This document shows positions 1 through 7,186 of a stretch of 13,026 bases of DNA, piece after piece; position 1 is the first letter of the stretch, and each line of letters starts with the position of its first letter. The notes beneath the pieces were generated by a model that was not told the origin of the DNA, ran no database searches, and worked only from the letters and a program-made list of their open reading frames with translations. A program made the position numbers and the translations under genes. The DNA comes from CBFDCQ01 sp965603355 (GTDB lineage: Bacteria > Hydrogenedentota > CAZGCA01 > CBFDCQ01), in contig CBFDCQ010000087.1 of the NCBI GenBank assembly GCA_965603355.1, positions 1 through 13,026 of the forward strand. The letters are read 5' to 3'.

Positions 1-110
1 CCGCCATCCTCCCAGACCTCTACTCTCAACGTACCGTCAAGGTCGTTGTACCACGCGAGACACCCGCCCCTGCTGTACGTCACCTTGATATCATCCACGA
101 TAACTTTGTA
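1..110 (-). other. Unknown C-terminal domain, copy C (truncated)
   Basis: Only the first ~36 residues lie in the window. They start with YKVIVDDIKVTYS, then a Cys, AWYND and TLRVEVW. This matches the start of the two domains that end the neighbouring propeller gene: Y, DIKV or DVKV, YS, Cys three residues later, YN, TL. It follows a PKD domain, as copy A does. I do not recognise the family. Confidence 0.7.
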
Positions 111-3100
111 CCTCTCAGCGTCGGACGACCCCTGGTCAACGTGAATGACGGTGGTCTCGGTATCCGATCCGCTCGGGCCCGATACGGTAAGAGTCACGGT
201 ATGGTCGCCCGCGAAATAGTACGTATGCAACGGGTTTTGCACCGAGCTCTCGTACCCATCTCCGAAATCCCATGACCAACTTGCAATACTGCCCGAAGAA
301 ACGTCCGTGAACTGAACGGTCAACGGTCTATCCCCACTTGTGGGGTCAGCAGTGAAAGCTGCGACTTGCGGCCGTTCTGTAACTTGGATGTAGTCAGTTT
401 TCGTTTCGACGTCGGACCCGCCCGGCCCCGACACTGTCAGGCTCACCGTAAAGGATCCGACGGACCTGTATGCGTGTGAAGGATTCTGAGCGGCGCTGGT
501 ACCGCCATCTCCAAAGTCCCACGACCAGCCACTGATCGTTCCCGTCGACTGATCCGTGAACTCAACCGTCAGCGTCCTGTTCCCACTTGTTGGGTGGGCA
601 GTGAATGCCGCAGTCACAGGAATATTCTCGTCGCCTTGGCCCGGGGAACCTCCCGCCTCCGTACTCGCCCGCCAGCTCGCGGGATCGTTCGGGTCGCCCT
701 CCAGATTCACCCGCACCAGCGAGAAGCCAAGACCGTCCGGTTGAGTGGGCCACGGGGCATCGTCGTCGTACGTAAACGAGATAAGGACATCATCGTTAGC
801 ATTGTTCACCGCGATCGCCTCACCGCCGTTGTCCAGCTTGAGCTTATACAGTCCCCCAATGGCAACGCCCGGGTACTGGGACACGAAGCTGGGTTCGTCC
901 CGAGAAGAGACAAGAACAATATACTCTCCCGGCTGCACGATCGTGCCGGCAGGGAAAGCAAACTGGATTCCGTCACTGAAATAGACCCCCGAGATGTCCT
1001 CAGCGTTGCCGCCGACGTTCTGAAGCTCGATGAACTCCGCGCTGCCGCCGGCAGGATGGTACATGATCTCCGTGACTCGTAACGCATCACTAAGATCGCG
1101 CACATAGAAGGTGGCCTTGTTCAGCGCGCTCCAGGAGGTGCCGTCCAGTATGCGCGCCTTGATGTGGGTTGTGTCAGTCAACGTGATAGGATCCGTGTAC
1201 TGGATGGCGGTCCCGGCGACCTCCGGCGGTGTTCCCGGTACACGTGGGTCGGAGCCGTCGAGTGTGTAATAGACCGTACCGGACACGCCGGCGGGCGCCT
1301 CTATGGCCAGGACGTCACCGGACTGAATATGCCCGCCCGCGTCCTGACGGCCGCCGTTCACGTAGAAGACCGGGGGGGCAGCGCCAAACTCGCCGGCAAT
1401 CTCCCAATCCATCCAGTCCAATCGATCCGTGATCCAATCCTTCATCCAGTTCACGTAGTCCATGTACTCCGCGTCGTGATGCGTATTGTCATAGTAGTTG
1501 GGCCACGCATTGTAGCTCAGGAGGTCGTTGTCCGGAACGTCTTCGAGCCAACGTGAAAGAGTGAAGTTCCGCGTGACCGCACTGTCCAGGGCACCATTGT
1601 CCGTGAGAAGAGCTGCATTATCGTCGATCTCCTGCATCAGACTGGCCGTCGCAAACGCCTCTTCACGAAGGTCGAACCACCGGTCCGCAAACTGCAGCAG
1701 GTACTCCGGATCCTCCATCATGCGCTCCCACCAATGGAAGGAATCGTAATTGTCGGCGGGGAAGGTCGCGCCTCCTTCTCGACACTCCGGACAATTCGTT
1801 TCGTCGAACTCGTAATGCCAGCCATCGGTCTGGCACGCACAGAAGTAATCAGCGCCGCCCAGCGAACCGTTATAGTCCCAGACAGGCCCCATGGTGATCT
1901 TGCCGCCACGGTCCTTGTAAAAGAACGTGCTCAGGACGTAGCCGTCCACGTTGCGCCCTATCTCGACCATGATCTGGTTGTCAATGAATGAACCTACGTC
2001 TACGTACTTGGCATAACCCTCGTCCGGGTCAGTGAAGTTGGAACCGGACAGCGCCGCCTCAAACTCGTCGCAATAGGCCTTAATCCACTCCTCTTGTGCG
2101 GGTGTAATCTCATCCCACTCAGGTTCTTCATAAACGAGGTAGTCATTGTAGATGTCCGTGGTGAAACCGGGATCCCCTTGCCAATCGTGCCTGAATATGT
2201 ATCCGCCGGTGATCTCCGGCTCGCTGTTGTGGTCCGGTTCAAGCCTCGCAATGTCAACACGGCTGGCACCGCGCTCGACTTTCTCCATGAGAACGTAGAC
2301 ACCAACGTAGTCTTCTATGGAGACCGTGCCGTCGCCTTCCCTGTCGAGGAACATCTCAACAAGCCTTGTCCGCACGCCGATACGTCCCATCCGGCCGCGC
2401 CACCAGCTGTCGTACACCATATAATTCCGCATGAGCGTCTTGTCGGAGAACGGCCCGTGCAGAATCCAGTCCGCCTCGGAGGGGAAGCCGAGGAGAGGAA
2501 CGTCCTTGTCCTCGCCAAACTCGTCCCGCGTCTCGAACCGGTATTGCTTCTTCTGGTAGCCAGCGGTACTCTCGCCACGGACGTGCATGGCACCGTATCC
2601 GGCGTAGTCGGCCTCGTCCGTAATGGCTGCTCTGCCGGTGCCTTCGTCCGTATCGATAAAGACGGACAGAACCGGCCGGAAAGGACGGTCCCCGCCATCC
2701 TCGGAGTCGATATTGAAGCCCAACGAGTCGATCACTGCCAGCGGCAGGTTGGATTCGAACTCCTCAATGCCGCTGTCAAGTGCAAGATACACCTCACCGA
2801 CCACCGGACTGGGTAACAAGCCCGGCCCGGACGCATGTGCCCGGACCTGGGTAGTGGTGCTAATGGCGATTGGATTCGTATAGACGGATGAGGTTCCCGT
2901 CGGCAGCGATCCGTCCAGCGTGTAATGAATGACCGCACCGGGAGCCTCGGCCACAAGCTCCAGCGAGAAGGGATCGGTAAACGTGCCGCCGCTGCGCGAG
3001 AACTCAGGCGTTCCGGCATAGGCGCTGTAGACATTACCGCCCTCGTTGGCCGTCCCGGGTGTCGGCATATCGAAATACCAGTATCCCGATCCTCCCGCGT

Positions 3101-3569
3101 ACAAACCGTGAGAGACATCCGCCACCTGCGTCGGGTATTGCGGATCAAAGACGCTCGGCACCTGCGGTACATCGCTGGCGTCGCACAACGCCAGGTACTC
3201 GCCGGACACGTTCAGCTCAAAGTTCGTGTGGAGATTGTCCCCGTTGGTAGGCCTTCGGTCCTTCGCTGAGGCAAACACTACCAGGTACTCGCCGACACCG
3301 AGGGTGATGTCTGGAAACGTCCACCTGTCCGGGTCGCCGGGGTCATCGGTCAACGACCACCCCAACAGGGGAACCGCCGTGTCACCGGAATTGTACAGCT
3401 CGATCCAGTCCGGATAGGCCCCATCTTCATCCTGCAGCCCCTCACGGTTCGACGCCACAAACTCGTTTATGACCACTTCGCCATGGACAATACCGCTTCC
3501 CAGCAGCGCTAACATCACGCTTGACGAAACGCAGAAGCGAATCACGTTCTTCCATAAAAGATGACTCAT
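1..3569 (-). CDS. Secreted CotH kinase-family protein with lamin tail and PKD domains (C-terminus cut off by window edge)
   Basis: The reading frame is open from an ATG at 3569 to the window edge, about 1,189 residues with no stop, so it is 3'-partial. The start follows a GGGGAG Shine-Dalgarno and opens a signal peptide (hydrophobic run about residues 9-26, ending near VHG). Domains in order: lamin tail domain (about 28-150; INEFVASN, DWIELYN), chitobiase C-terminal/Fn3-like module (about 186-250; IHYTLDGSLPT), CotH domain (about 290-710), second chitobiase-like module (about 725-815; YYTLDGSDP), second lamin tail domain (about 825-960; VTEIMYHPAG, EFIELQN), two PKD domains (about 983-1150; WSWDFGDG twice), then the first ~36 residues of a C-terminal domain also found in the neighbouring gene. 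CotH hallmarks are HVRGESTAGYQKK, GVYVLMEKVERG and GPVWDYN. CotH proteins are atypical kinases (known for spore-coat CotH); phosphorylation activity and target here are inference. Probable role is an extracellular or surface protein. Confidence 0.9.
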   Translation of the reverse strand, partial: MSHLLWKNVIRFCVSSSVMLALLGSGIVHGEVVINEFVASNREGLQDEDGAYPDWIELYNSGDTAVPLLGWSLTDDPGDPDRWTFPDITLGVGEYLVVFASAKDRRPTNGDNLHTNFELNVSGEYLALCDASDVPQVPSVFDPQYPTQVADVSHGLYAGGSGYWYFDMPTPGTANEGGNVYSAYAGTPEFSRSGGTFTDPFSLELVAEAPGAVIHYTLDGSLPTGTSSVYTNPIAISTTTQVRAHASGPGLLPSPVVGEVYLALDSGIEEFESNLPLAVIDSLGFNIDSEDGGDRPFRPVLSVFIDTDEGTGRAAITDEADYAGYGAMHVRGESTAGYQKKQYRFETRDEFGEDKDVPLLGFPSEADWILHGPFSDKTLMRNYMVYDSWWRGRMGRIGVRTRLVEMFLDREGDGTVSIEDYVGVYVLMEKVERGASRVDIARLEPDHNSEPEITGGYIFRHDWQGDPGFTTDIYNDYLVYEEPEWDEITPAQEEWIKAYCDEFEAALSGSNFTDPDEGYAKYVDVGSFIDNQIMVEIGRNVDGYVLSTFFYKDRGGKITMGPVWDYNGSLGGADYFCACQTDGWHYEFDETNCPECREGGATFPADNYDSFHWWERMMEDPEYLLQFADRWFDLREEAFATASLMQEIDDNAALLTDNGALDSAVTRNFTLSRWLEDVPDNDLLSYNAWPNYYDNTHHDAEYMDYVNWMKDWITDRLDWMDWEIAGEFGAAPPVFYVNGGRQDAGGHIQSGDVLAIEAPAGVSGTVYYTLDGSDPRVPGTPPEVAGTAIQYTDPITLTDTTHIKARILDGTSWSALNKATFYVRDLSDALRVTEIMYHPAGGSAEFIELQNVGGNAEDISGVYFSDGIQFAFPAGTIVQPGEYIVLVSSRDEPSFVSQYPGVAIGGLYKLKLDNGGEAIAVNNANDDVLISFTYDDDAPWPTQPDGLGFSLVRVNLEGDPNDPASWRASTEAGGSPGQGDENIPVTAAFTAHPTSGNRTLTVEFTDQSTGTISGWSWDFGDGGTSAAQNPSHAYRSVGSFTVSLTVSGPGGSDVETKTDYIQVTERPQVAAFTADPTSGDRPLTVQFTDVSSGSIASWSWDFGDGYESSVQNPLHTYYFAGDHTVTLTVSGPSGSDTETTVIHVDQGSSDAERYKVIVDDIKVTYSRGGCLAWYNDLDGTLRVEVWEDG

Positions 3570-3612
3570 TAACACACGCTCCCCGTCCAGAACCCACAAA
3601 CTGTCCTCACAT

Positions 3613-3653
3613 GTCAAAAGTCCATTATACGATCAGGAACAAGGAAACCGCAA
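3613..3653 (-). promoter_or_regulatory. Candidate sigma70-type promoter for the CotH-family gene
   Basis: On the minus strand there is a consensus TATAAT at 3629-3624. TTGCGG lies 18 bases upstream at 3653-3648 and matches TTGACA at only three positions. A start site near 3617 would give a leader of about 48 nt before the ATG at 3569, with GGGGAG about 8 bases upstream of that ATG. The -10 is strong and the -35 weak. It lies wholly within the 115-base gap after the propeller gene, so the CotH-family gene can be transcribed independently of its upstream neighbour. Confidence 0.5.
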
Positions 3654-3662
3654 GTTGTTGCG
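3649..3662 (-). terminator. Weak hairpin after the propeller gene
   Basis: A perfect 5-bp stem (CGCAA/TTGCG) with a 4-base loop lies 23 bases downstream of the propeller gene's stop codon. It is followed in the minus direction by a T-rich but interrupted stretch (GTTTCCTTGTT). The stem is short for an intrinsic terminator and overlaps the proposed -35 of the next gene, so it may be a weak or incidental structure. Confidence 0.2.
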
Positions 3663-3684
3663 CTCTTATCGTGCCGCAGGCCCG

Positions 3685-6600
3685 CTAGTACGACACACCC
3701 AGCACCGGCGCTGTCGTCCAGCCCCACAGTATCTTAATCTTATTCGGCAACTCCAGCGACGTGGAGCCCAAGCCGATCTCAGGACCGTAATGATCCGTGC
3801 CGCCTACCGAGCCGTATTTCAGCTTGAACTTCTCCACATAACCGACCTCGCCAGCGACGTGCAACTGCGTCTCGGGCGTCCCCTTGAGATTCATCGTCTT
3901 GACTGAGGCGGCCGGGGCATCTATGTATATATCGCAGTAATCCTCCCATATCACGTGCGCGTCGGGTCCACAGATCACCGCCAGGTCACCGTCACTATCA
4001 GTAATCCGAATCGTCAACGTTTCGTCGGTGTCGTTGTAGTACGCCACGCAGCCGGGCTCGCTGTAGCGTACCTTTATATCTCCGATATCGACCTCATACC
4101 CCGCCTTGATCTGCGCCGGTGGCTCGTCCACGTCGAACGGCGCCCCCGGGAACTTCGATTTCCACTCCGGGCCAAGGTCGAAAGGAGCATCCGGATACGA
4201 GGCCCCGAACACCGGCGCGGTGGTAGCTCCCCACTTTATGAGAATCTTCTTCGCCGGATCCTGTGCTGAACTGCCCAGACCAAACTCCTCGCCGTAGTCC
4301 TCCGTACCGCCCACGTACCCGTGCTTAAGCACGAAGTTCTTTACGTAATCGACCTGGCCGCAGACGTACAGCTCGGTCTCCTCCGTGCCTTTCAGTTTAA
4401 CCCTATTGATCGATGCCCCGGGTGCGTCGATGAAGATGTCGCAGCGCGAGCCCCAGTATGTCGGCGCGTCGTCATTGGCGGTTACGGTCAGGATCCCTGC
4501 CTCGTCGCCCCACACGGCAATCAGTAACGTATCGTTCAGCGTGTTGTAGCAGGCAAAACAGGTCGGCTTGCTGTACAACACCTTTACATCGAGTATCAGG
4601 GTCTTGTAGTTAAACCCTTGAGCCGGCGGCGCCTGGTCCACATGTATGACCACAGTCCCGGCACCAACTCCGCCCGGACCCGTTACACTGAGCGTCACCG
4701 CGAAATCACCCATGAAGTAGTAGATGTGCGACGGATTCAGTGCCGTGCTCTCGTATTCATCCCCGAGATCCCACGACCAACTTGTGATCGTGCCTGTGGA
4801 TTCGTTCGTAAATCCCACATTCACCGGTCTGGTACCACTTGTGGTACTGGCGCTGAACGCCGCTACCGGCGCATGCAACTGCGGATCGTAACCCTCCTCA
4901 TATTCTTCAAGGTTACTGTGTCCATCCCCGTCCGGATTGCCGTCGGCGCCATGGTTACCCGTGCTGTCGGTAGGGTCAAGGCTGTTATCCACTTCCCAAG
5001 CATCAGGCAGCCCGTCGTCGTCGGAGTCCGAATCGTTCGGATCAGTATCGTTGTCGTACTCACCGGCGTTTGTCAGGTCATCGTCGTCCGGGTCACCATC
5101 AGGACCGTTGTCGCCCGTACCGTCGGTCGGATTAAACCCGTTGTCCAATTCCCATCCGTCAGGCAGACCGTCGTCGTCAGAGTCCGAATCGTTCGGGTGG
5201 GTGTTCGTGTCATATTCCTCCGAGTTCGTGAGACCGTCGCCGTCCGGATCGCCACCCGCGCCGTCGTCGCCCGTACCATCGGTCGGATCGAGGCCGTTAT
5301 CCACCTCCCAGAGGTCAGGCAGACTATCGTTGTCGGAGTCACCGTCGTTCGGGTCAGTACCGTGCGTTGAGACTTCCTCGCCGTCGCTCAGACCGTCACC
5401 GTCCGAGTCGGCGTCGTTCGGATCGGTGCTGTGCGTATTCACTTCATCGCCGTCGCTCAGCCCATCGTCGTCGGTGTCCGGATCGTCGGGATCGGTGCCC
5501 GTGTCCGTCTCATCTACGAATATGCCGGTATTGGTCTCGACAGAGTCCGCCAGCCCATCTCCATCGAAGTCTCCCCCCGGAGCGAGTTCCGTGCCGGAGA
5601 CAAGAACGTCCAGGTCAGCGCCGATAGTGCCGCCAACCTCGTCTGTGGACTCCCACACAGCAACCCAATTGCCCACACCGTCCGTTGCCAACTGAGCCTC
5701 GCGGTCGCCGCCCAAATCGTCGGTGGCGTTAGTGTTCAGGGCGGTAGGCGTCGTCCAGGTCAGCCCGTCGTCCGTCGAACGCGACACGAGGATATCCGTG
5801 TCGGTCCCGATGGCGCCGCCAAGTGTTTCGCTGGAATGCCAGACGGTAACCCAGTTGCCCGCACCGTCCGCTGCCGCCTTGGGGACACGATCCCAGCCCG
5901 AATCTGTGGTCGCGTTCGTGTTCAGCGCAGCCGCAGGCGTCCATGTCGCGCCGTTGTCCGTCGAACGGGATACGAGAACGTCGGTGTCCGTGTCGATAGT
6001 GCCGTCAAGCTCGTCTGTGGACTCCCACACAGCCAGCCAATTGCCCACACCATCCGTCGTTACATGGGCCGCGGCGTCATCGCCCTCATCGTTGACCGCA
6101 TTGCCGTTGAGCGCAGCCGCAGGCATCCACGTCACACCGTTGTCCGTCGAACGTGACACGAGGATGTCCCCGTCCGTCCCGATCGTATCGCCAAGTGTGT
6201 CCGTCGACTCCCACACCGCGACCCAATTGCCTGTGCCGTCCGTCGTCAAGCAAGGCTCGCGGTCACTGCCCGAGTCGGTGGCGGCGTTGGCGTTCAGGAC
6301 AGCAGGCTCCGTCCAAGTTGCACCGTTGTCCGTTGACTGCGACACGAAGATGTCGCGGTCGGTTCCGATCGTCCCGCTCAGGTCGTCGGTGGAGTACCAG
6401 ACGGCGACCCAATTGCCGGCACTGTCCGTCGTTACCGAAGGAGCGTAGTCCCAGCCTGAATCGCTGGCGGCGTTGGTGTTCAGGACTGCAGGCGCAGTCC
6501 ACGTCGCACCATTGTCCGTCGACTGCGATACGAGGAGATCCGCGTCCGAGCCGATCTTTGCACCGCGGCTCGGCTCATATTGCCAGACGGCAACCCAATT

Positions 6601-6987
6601 GCCCGCGCCGTCCGTCGTGACGTGCGGAGCACGGTCATCGTCGGCGTCGTCCGCCGCGTTAGTGTTCAGAGCAGCAGATGCGCTCCATGTCTCGCCGTTG
6701 TCCGTCGACCGCGATACGAAGATATCCTCGTCGATGTCGAGCGTACCGTCAAGCGTATCGGCGGAGCACCATACCGCGACCCAATTGCCCGCGCTGTCCG
6801 TTGCCACTTGAGCGGAAGTATCACTGCCCGAATCGTTGTCGGCGTTACCGTTCAGCGCAGCAGGCGTCGACCACGCCGCAGACGCACGCTGCGCAGGAAC
6901 AGCGCATACCAGAACGCAAACGATCGCAAGGACCAGTCCACTGCGACAGCCCGCAACCACCTTACTCCTGCCAGAACGTTGCCTCAT
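3685..6987 (-). CDS. Secreted Asp-box beta-propeller protein with thrombospondin type 3, PKD and duplicated C-terminal domains
   Basis: An 1,100-residue extracellular protein, function unassigned. The frame is open from 7104, but I chose the ATG at 6987 because it directly precedes a signal peptide (basic RQRSGRSK, hydrophobic LVLAIVCVLVCAVPA, cleavage near ASA) and has GGGGA about 7 bases upstream; the extra 39 residues are polar and unlike a leader. Domains with this start: seven 62-residue units (about 39-472), each ALNxNAxxD, GNWVAVW, then the Asp-box STDNGxTW (the last unit lacks it); Asp-rich thrombospondin type 3 repeats (about 473-700; DSDGDGLSDGEE type, calcium-binding in the family); one PKD domain (about 703-790; WSWDLGDEYES); and two copies of an unknown ~138-residue domain. 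Asp-box propellers occur in sialidases and glycan-binding proteins, but I see no sialidase catalytic set, so binding or scaffolding is more likely than catalysis. The PKD plus tail is shared with the downstream CotH-family protein. Confidence 0.9.
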   Translation of the reverse strand: MRQRSGRSKVVAGCRSGLVLAIVCVLVCAVPAQRASAAWSTPAALNGNADNDSGSDTSAQVATDSAGNWVAVWCSADTLDGTLDIDEDIFVSRSTDNGETWSASAALNTNAADDADDDRAPHVTTDGAGNWVAVWQYEPSRGAKIGSDADLLVSQSTDNGATWTAPAVLNTNAASDSGWDYAPSVTTDSAGNWVAVWYSTDDLSGTIGTDRDIFVSQSTDNGATWTEPAVLNANAATDSGSDREPCLTTDGTGNWVAVWESTDTLGDTIGTDGDILVSRSTDNGVTWMPAAALNGNAVNDEGDDAAAHVTTDGVGNWLAVWESTDELDGTIDTDTDVLVSRSTDNGATWTPAAALNTNATTDSGWDRVPKAAADGAGNWVTVWHSSETLGGAIGTDTDILVSRSTDDGLTWTTPTALNTNATDDLGGDREAQLATDGVGNWVAVWESTDEVGGTIGADLDVLVSGTELAPGGDFDGDGLADSVETNTGIFVDETDTGTDPDDPDTDDDGLSDGDEVNTHSTDPNDADSDGDGLSDGEEVSTHGTDPNDGDSDNDSLPDLWEVDNGLDPTDGTGDDGAGGDPDGDGLTNSEEYDTNTHPNDSDSDDDGLPDGWELDNGFNPTDGTGDNGPDGDPDDDDLTNAGEYDNDTDPNDSDSDDDGLPDAWEVDNSLDPTDSTGNHGADGNPDGDGHSNLEEYEEGYDPQLHAPVAAFSASTTSGTRPVNVGFTNESTGTITSWSWDLGDEYESTALNPSHIYYFMGDFAVTLSVTGPGGVGAGTVVIHVDQAPPAQGFNYKTLILDVKVLYSKPTCFACYNTLNDTLLIAVWGDEAGILTVTANDDAPTYWGSRCDIFIDAPGASINRVKLKGTEETELYVCGQVDYVKNFVLKHGYVGGTEDYGEEFGLGSSAQDPAKKILIKWGATTAPVFGASYPDAPFDLGPEWKSKFPGAPFDVDEPPAQIKAGYEVDIGDIKVRYSEPGCVAYYNDTDETLTIRITDSDGDLAVICGPDAHVIWEDYCDIYIDAPAASVKTMNLKGTPETQLHVAGEVGYVEKFKLKYGSVGGTDHYGPEIGLGSTSLELPNKIKILWGWTTAPVLGVSY
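3688..4098 (-). other. Unknown C-terminal domain, copy B
   Basis: 137 residues ending exactly at the stop codon. Key features are DIKVRYSEPGC, AYYND, a second Cys in YCDIYIDAP, LKGTPET, GYVEKFKLK, VGGTDHYG, GLGS and a terminal KIKILWGWTTAPV. It aligns end to end with copy A with only one small gap and roughly half the positions identical by eye. Two Cys are conserved between the copies, so a disulfide is plausible in the secreted protein. The later part alternates short beta-type strands with Gly and resembles beta-helix rungs, which is inference. Confidence 0.65.
4195..4608 (-). other. Unknown C-terminal domain, copy A
   Basis: 138 residues directly after the PKD domain. Key features are DVKVLYSKPTC, ACYN, DTLLIAVW, RCDIFIDAP, LKGTEET, YVKNFVLK, VGGTEDYG, GLGS and KKILIKWGATTAPV. 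It is joined to copy B by a ~32-residue Pro/Asp-rich linker containing APFD twice. The extra Cys in ACYN and YVCGQ are absent from copy B, whereas the Cys after YS and the Cys before DI are shared. Confidence 0.65.
4884..5351 (-). repeat. Three 156-bp units encoding 52-residue thrombospondin type 3 repeats
   Basis: The same tract (tcgttcgg on the plus strand, with its flanks) recurs at exactly 156-base steps: about 5033, 5189 and 5345. The units encode DSDxDxLPDxWEVDN, xPTDxTGxxG, PDGDGLTNxEEY and a closing PN. Asp at alternate positions is the calcium-binding pattern of thrombospondin type 3 repeats. Further shorter, less regular copies extend to about 5571. The exact length suggests in-frame tandem duplication. 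Confidence 0.85.
5572..6873 (-). repeat. Seven 186-bp tandem units encoding 62-residue Asp-box repeats
   Basis: The segment tccgtcga or its close variant recurs at 5771, 5957, 6143, 6329, 6515 and 6701, each exactly 186 bases apart. The seventh unit, nearest the N-terminus, begins at the Trp codon at 6873. Each unit encodes 62 residues with no length change across the array. The consensus includes ALNTNA, VTTDGxGNWVAVW, a GTIGTDxDILVS strand and STDNGATW. Seven such units would form a seven-bladed propeller. Confidence 0.9.
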
Positions 6988-7186
6988 TCTTGTTCCCCGT
7001 CGCCTGTGTGAGACAGCTTCCGTCGTGAAGTTCTGAATCGAAACCGACGTGCGGTACCCCCGTGATGAAATCAACAGACACTTCCATGAGAATCGTAGCA
7101 TCAACAGGTCCGAGAGGTCAAACAGCCGTACGACATTTATGGAATAGGAAATTCTCTACCGCCGCGCCGCACACCGAACGAAGGAG
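6988..7186. other. 199-base gap between the permease gene and the propeller gene
   Basis: The gap holds the candidate promoter at 7085-7121 and the 5' leader of the propeller gene. I see no convincing intrinsic terminator after the permease stop at 7187-7189: there is a GC-rich run (about 7160-7172) but no paired stem followed by a T run. No small gene is supported. Confidence 0.5.
7085..7121 (-). promoter_or_regulatory. Candidate promoter for the propeller gene
   Basis: On the minus strand TTGACC (7121-7116, five of six matches to the -35 consensus) is followed after 18 bases by TACGAT (7097-7092, four of six matches to the -10). A start near 7085 would leave a leader of about 98 nt before the ATG at 6987. 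This supports the propeller gene as a unit separate from the upstream transporter operon, whose last stop lies about 65 bases farther upstream. The -10 is imperfect, so this is tentative. Confidence 0.4.

Noticed and set aside
2094..2816. 240-codon open frame on the plus strand
   Set aside because: It is antisense to the CotH domain, whose minus-strand frame gives clear family motifs. The plus-strand translation shows no recognisable domain. Long antisense frames are expected in GC-rich coding DNA.
3592..3618. Perfect TTGACA on the minus strand at 3618-3613 as a -35 box
   Set aside because: No acceptable -10 hexamer follows at 16-19 bases, whereas a consensus TATAAT lies just upstream at 3629-3624 with its own weak -35.
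4618..5370. 250-codon plus-strand frame with repeated Val/Arg-rich motifs
   Set aside because: Its internal repeats are the antisense image of the thrombospondin type 3 repeats on the minus strand, not an independent repeat protein.
5572..6873. Possible CRISPR or noncoding tandem array because of regularly spaced repeats
   Set aside because: The 186-base period is an exact multiple of three and encodes a conserved 62-residue unit in one continuous frame, so this is an in-gene protein repeat.
6988..7104. Longer N-terminus for the propeller protein starting at the ATG at 7104
   Set aside because: The extra 39 residues are polar and would bury the signal peptide. The ATG at 6987 has a better ribosome-binding context and a normal signal sequence.
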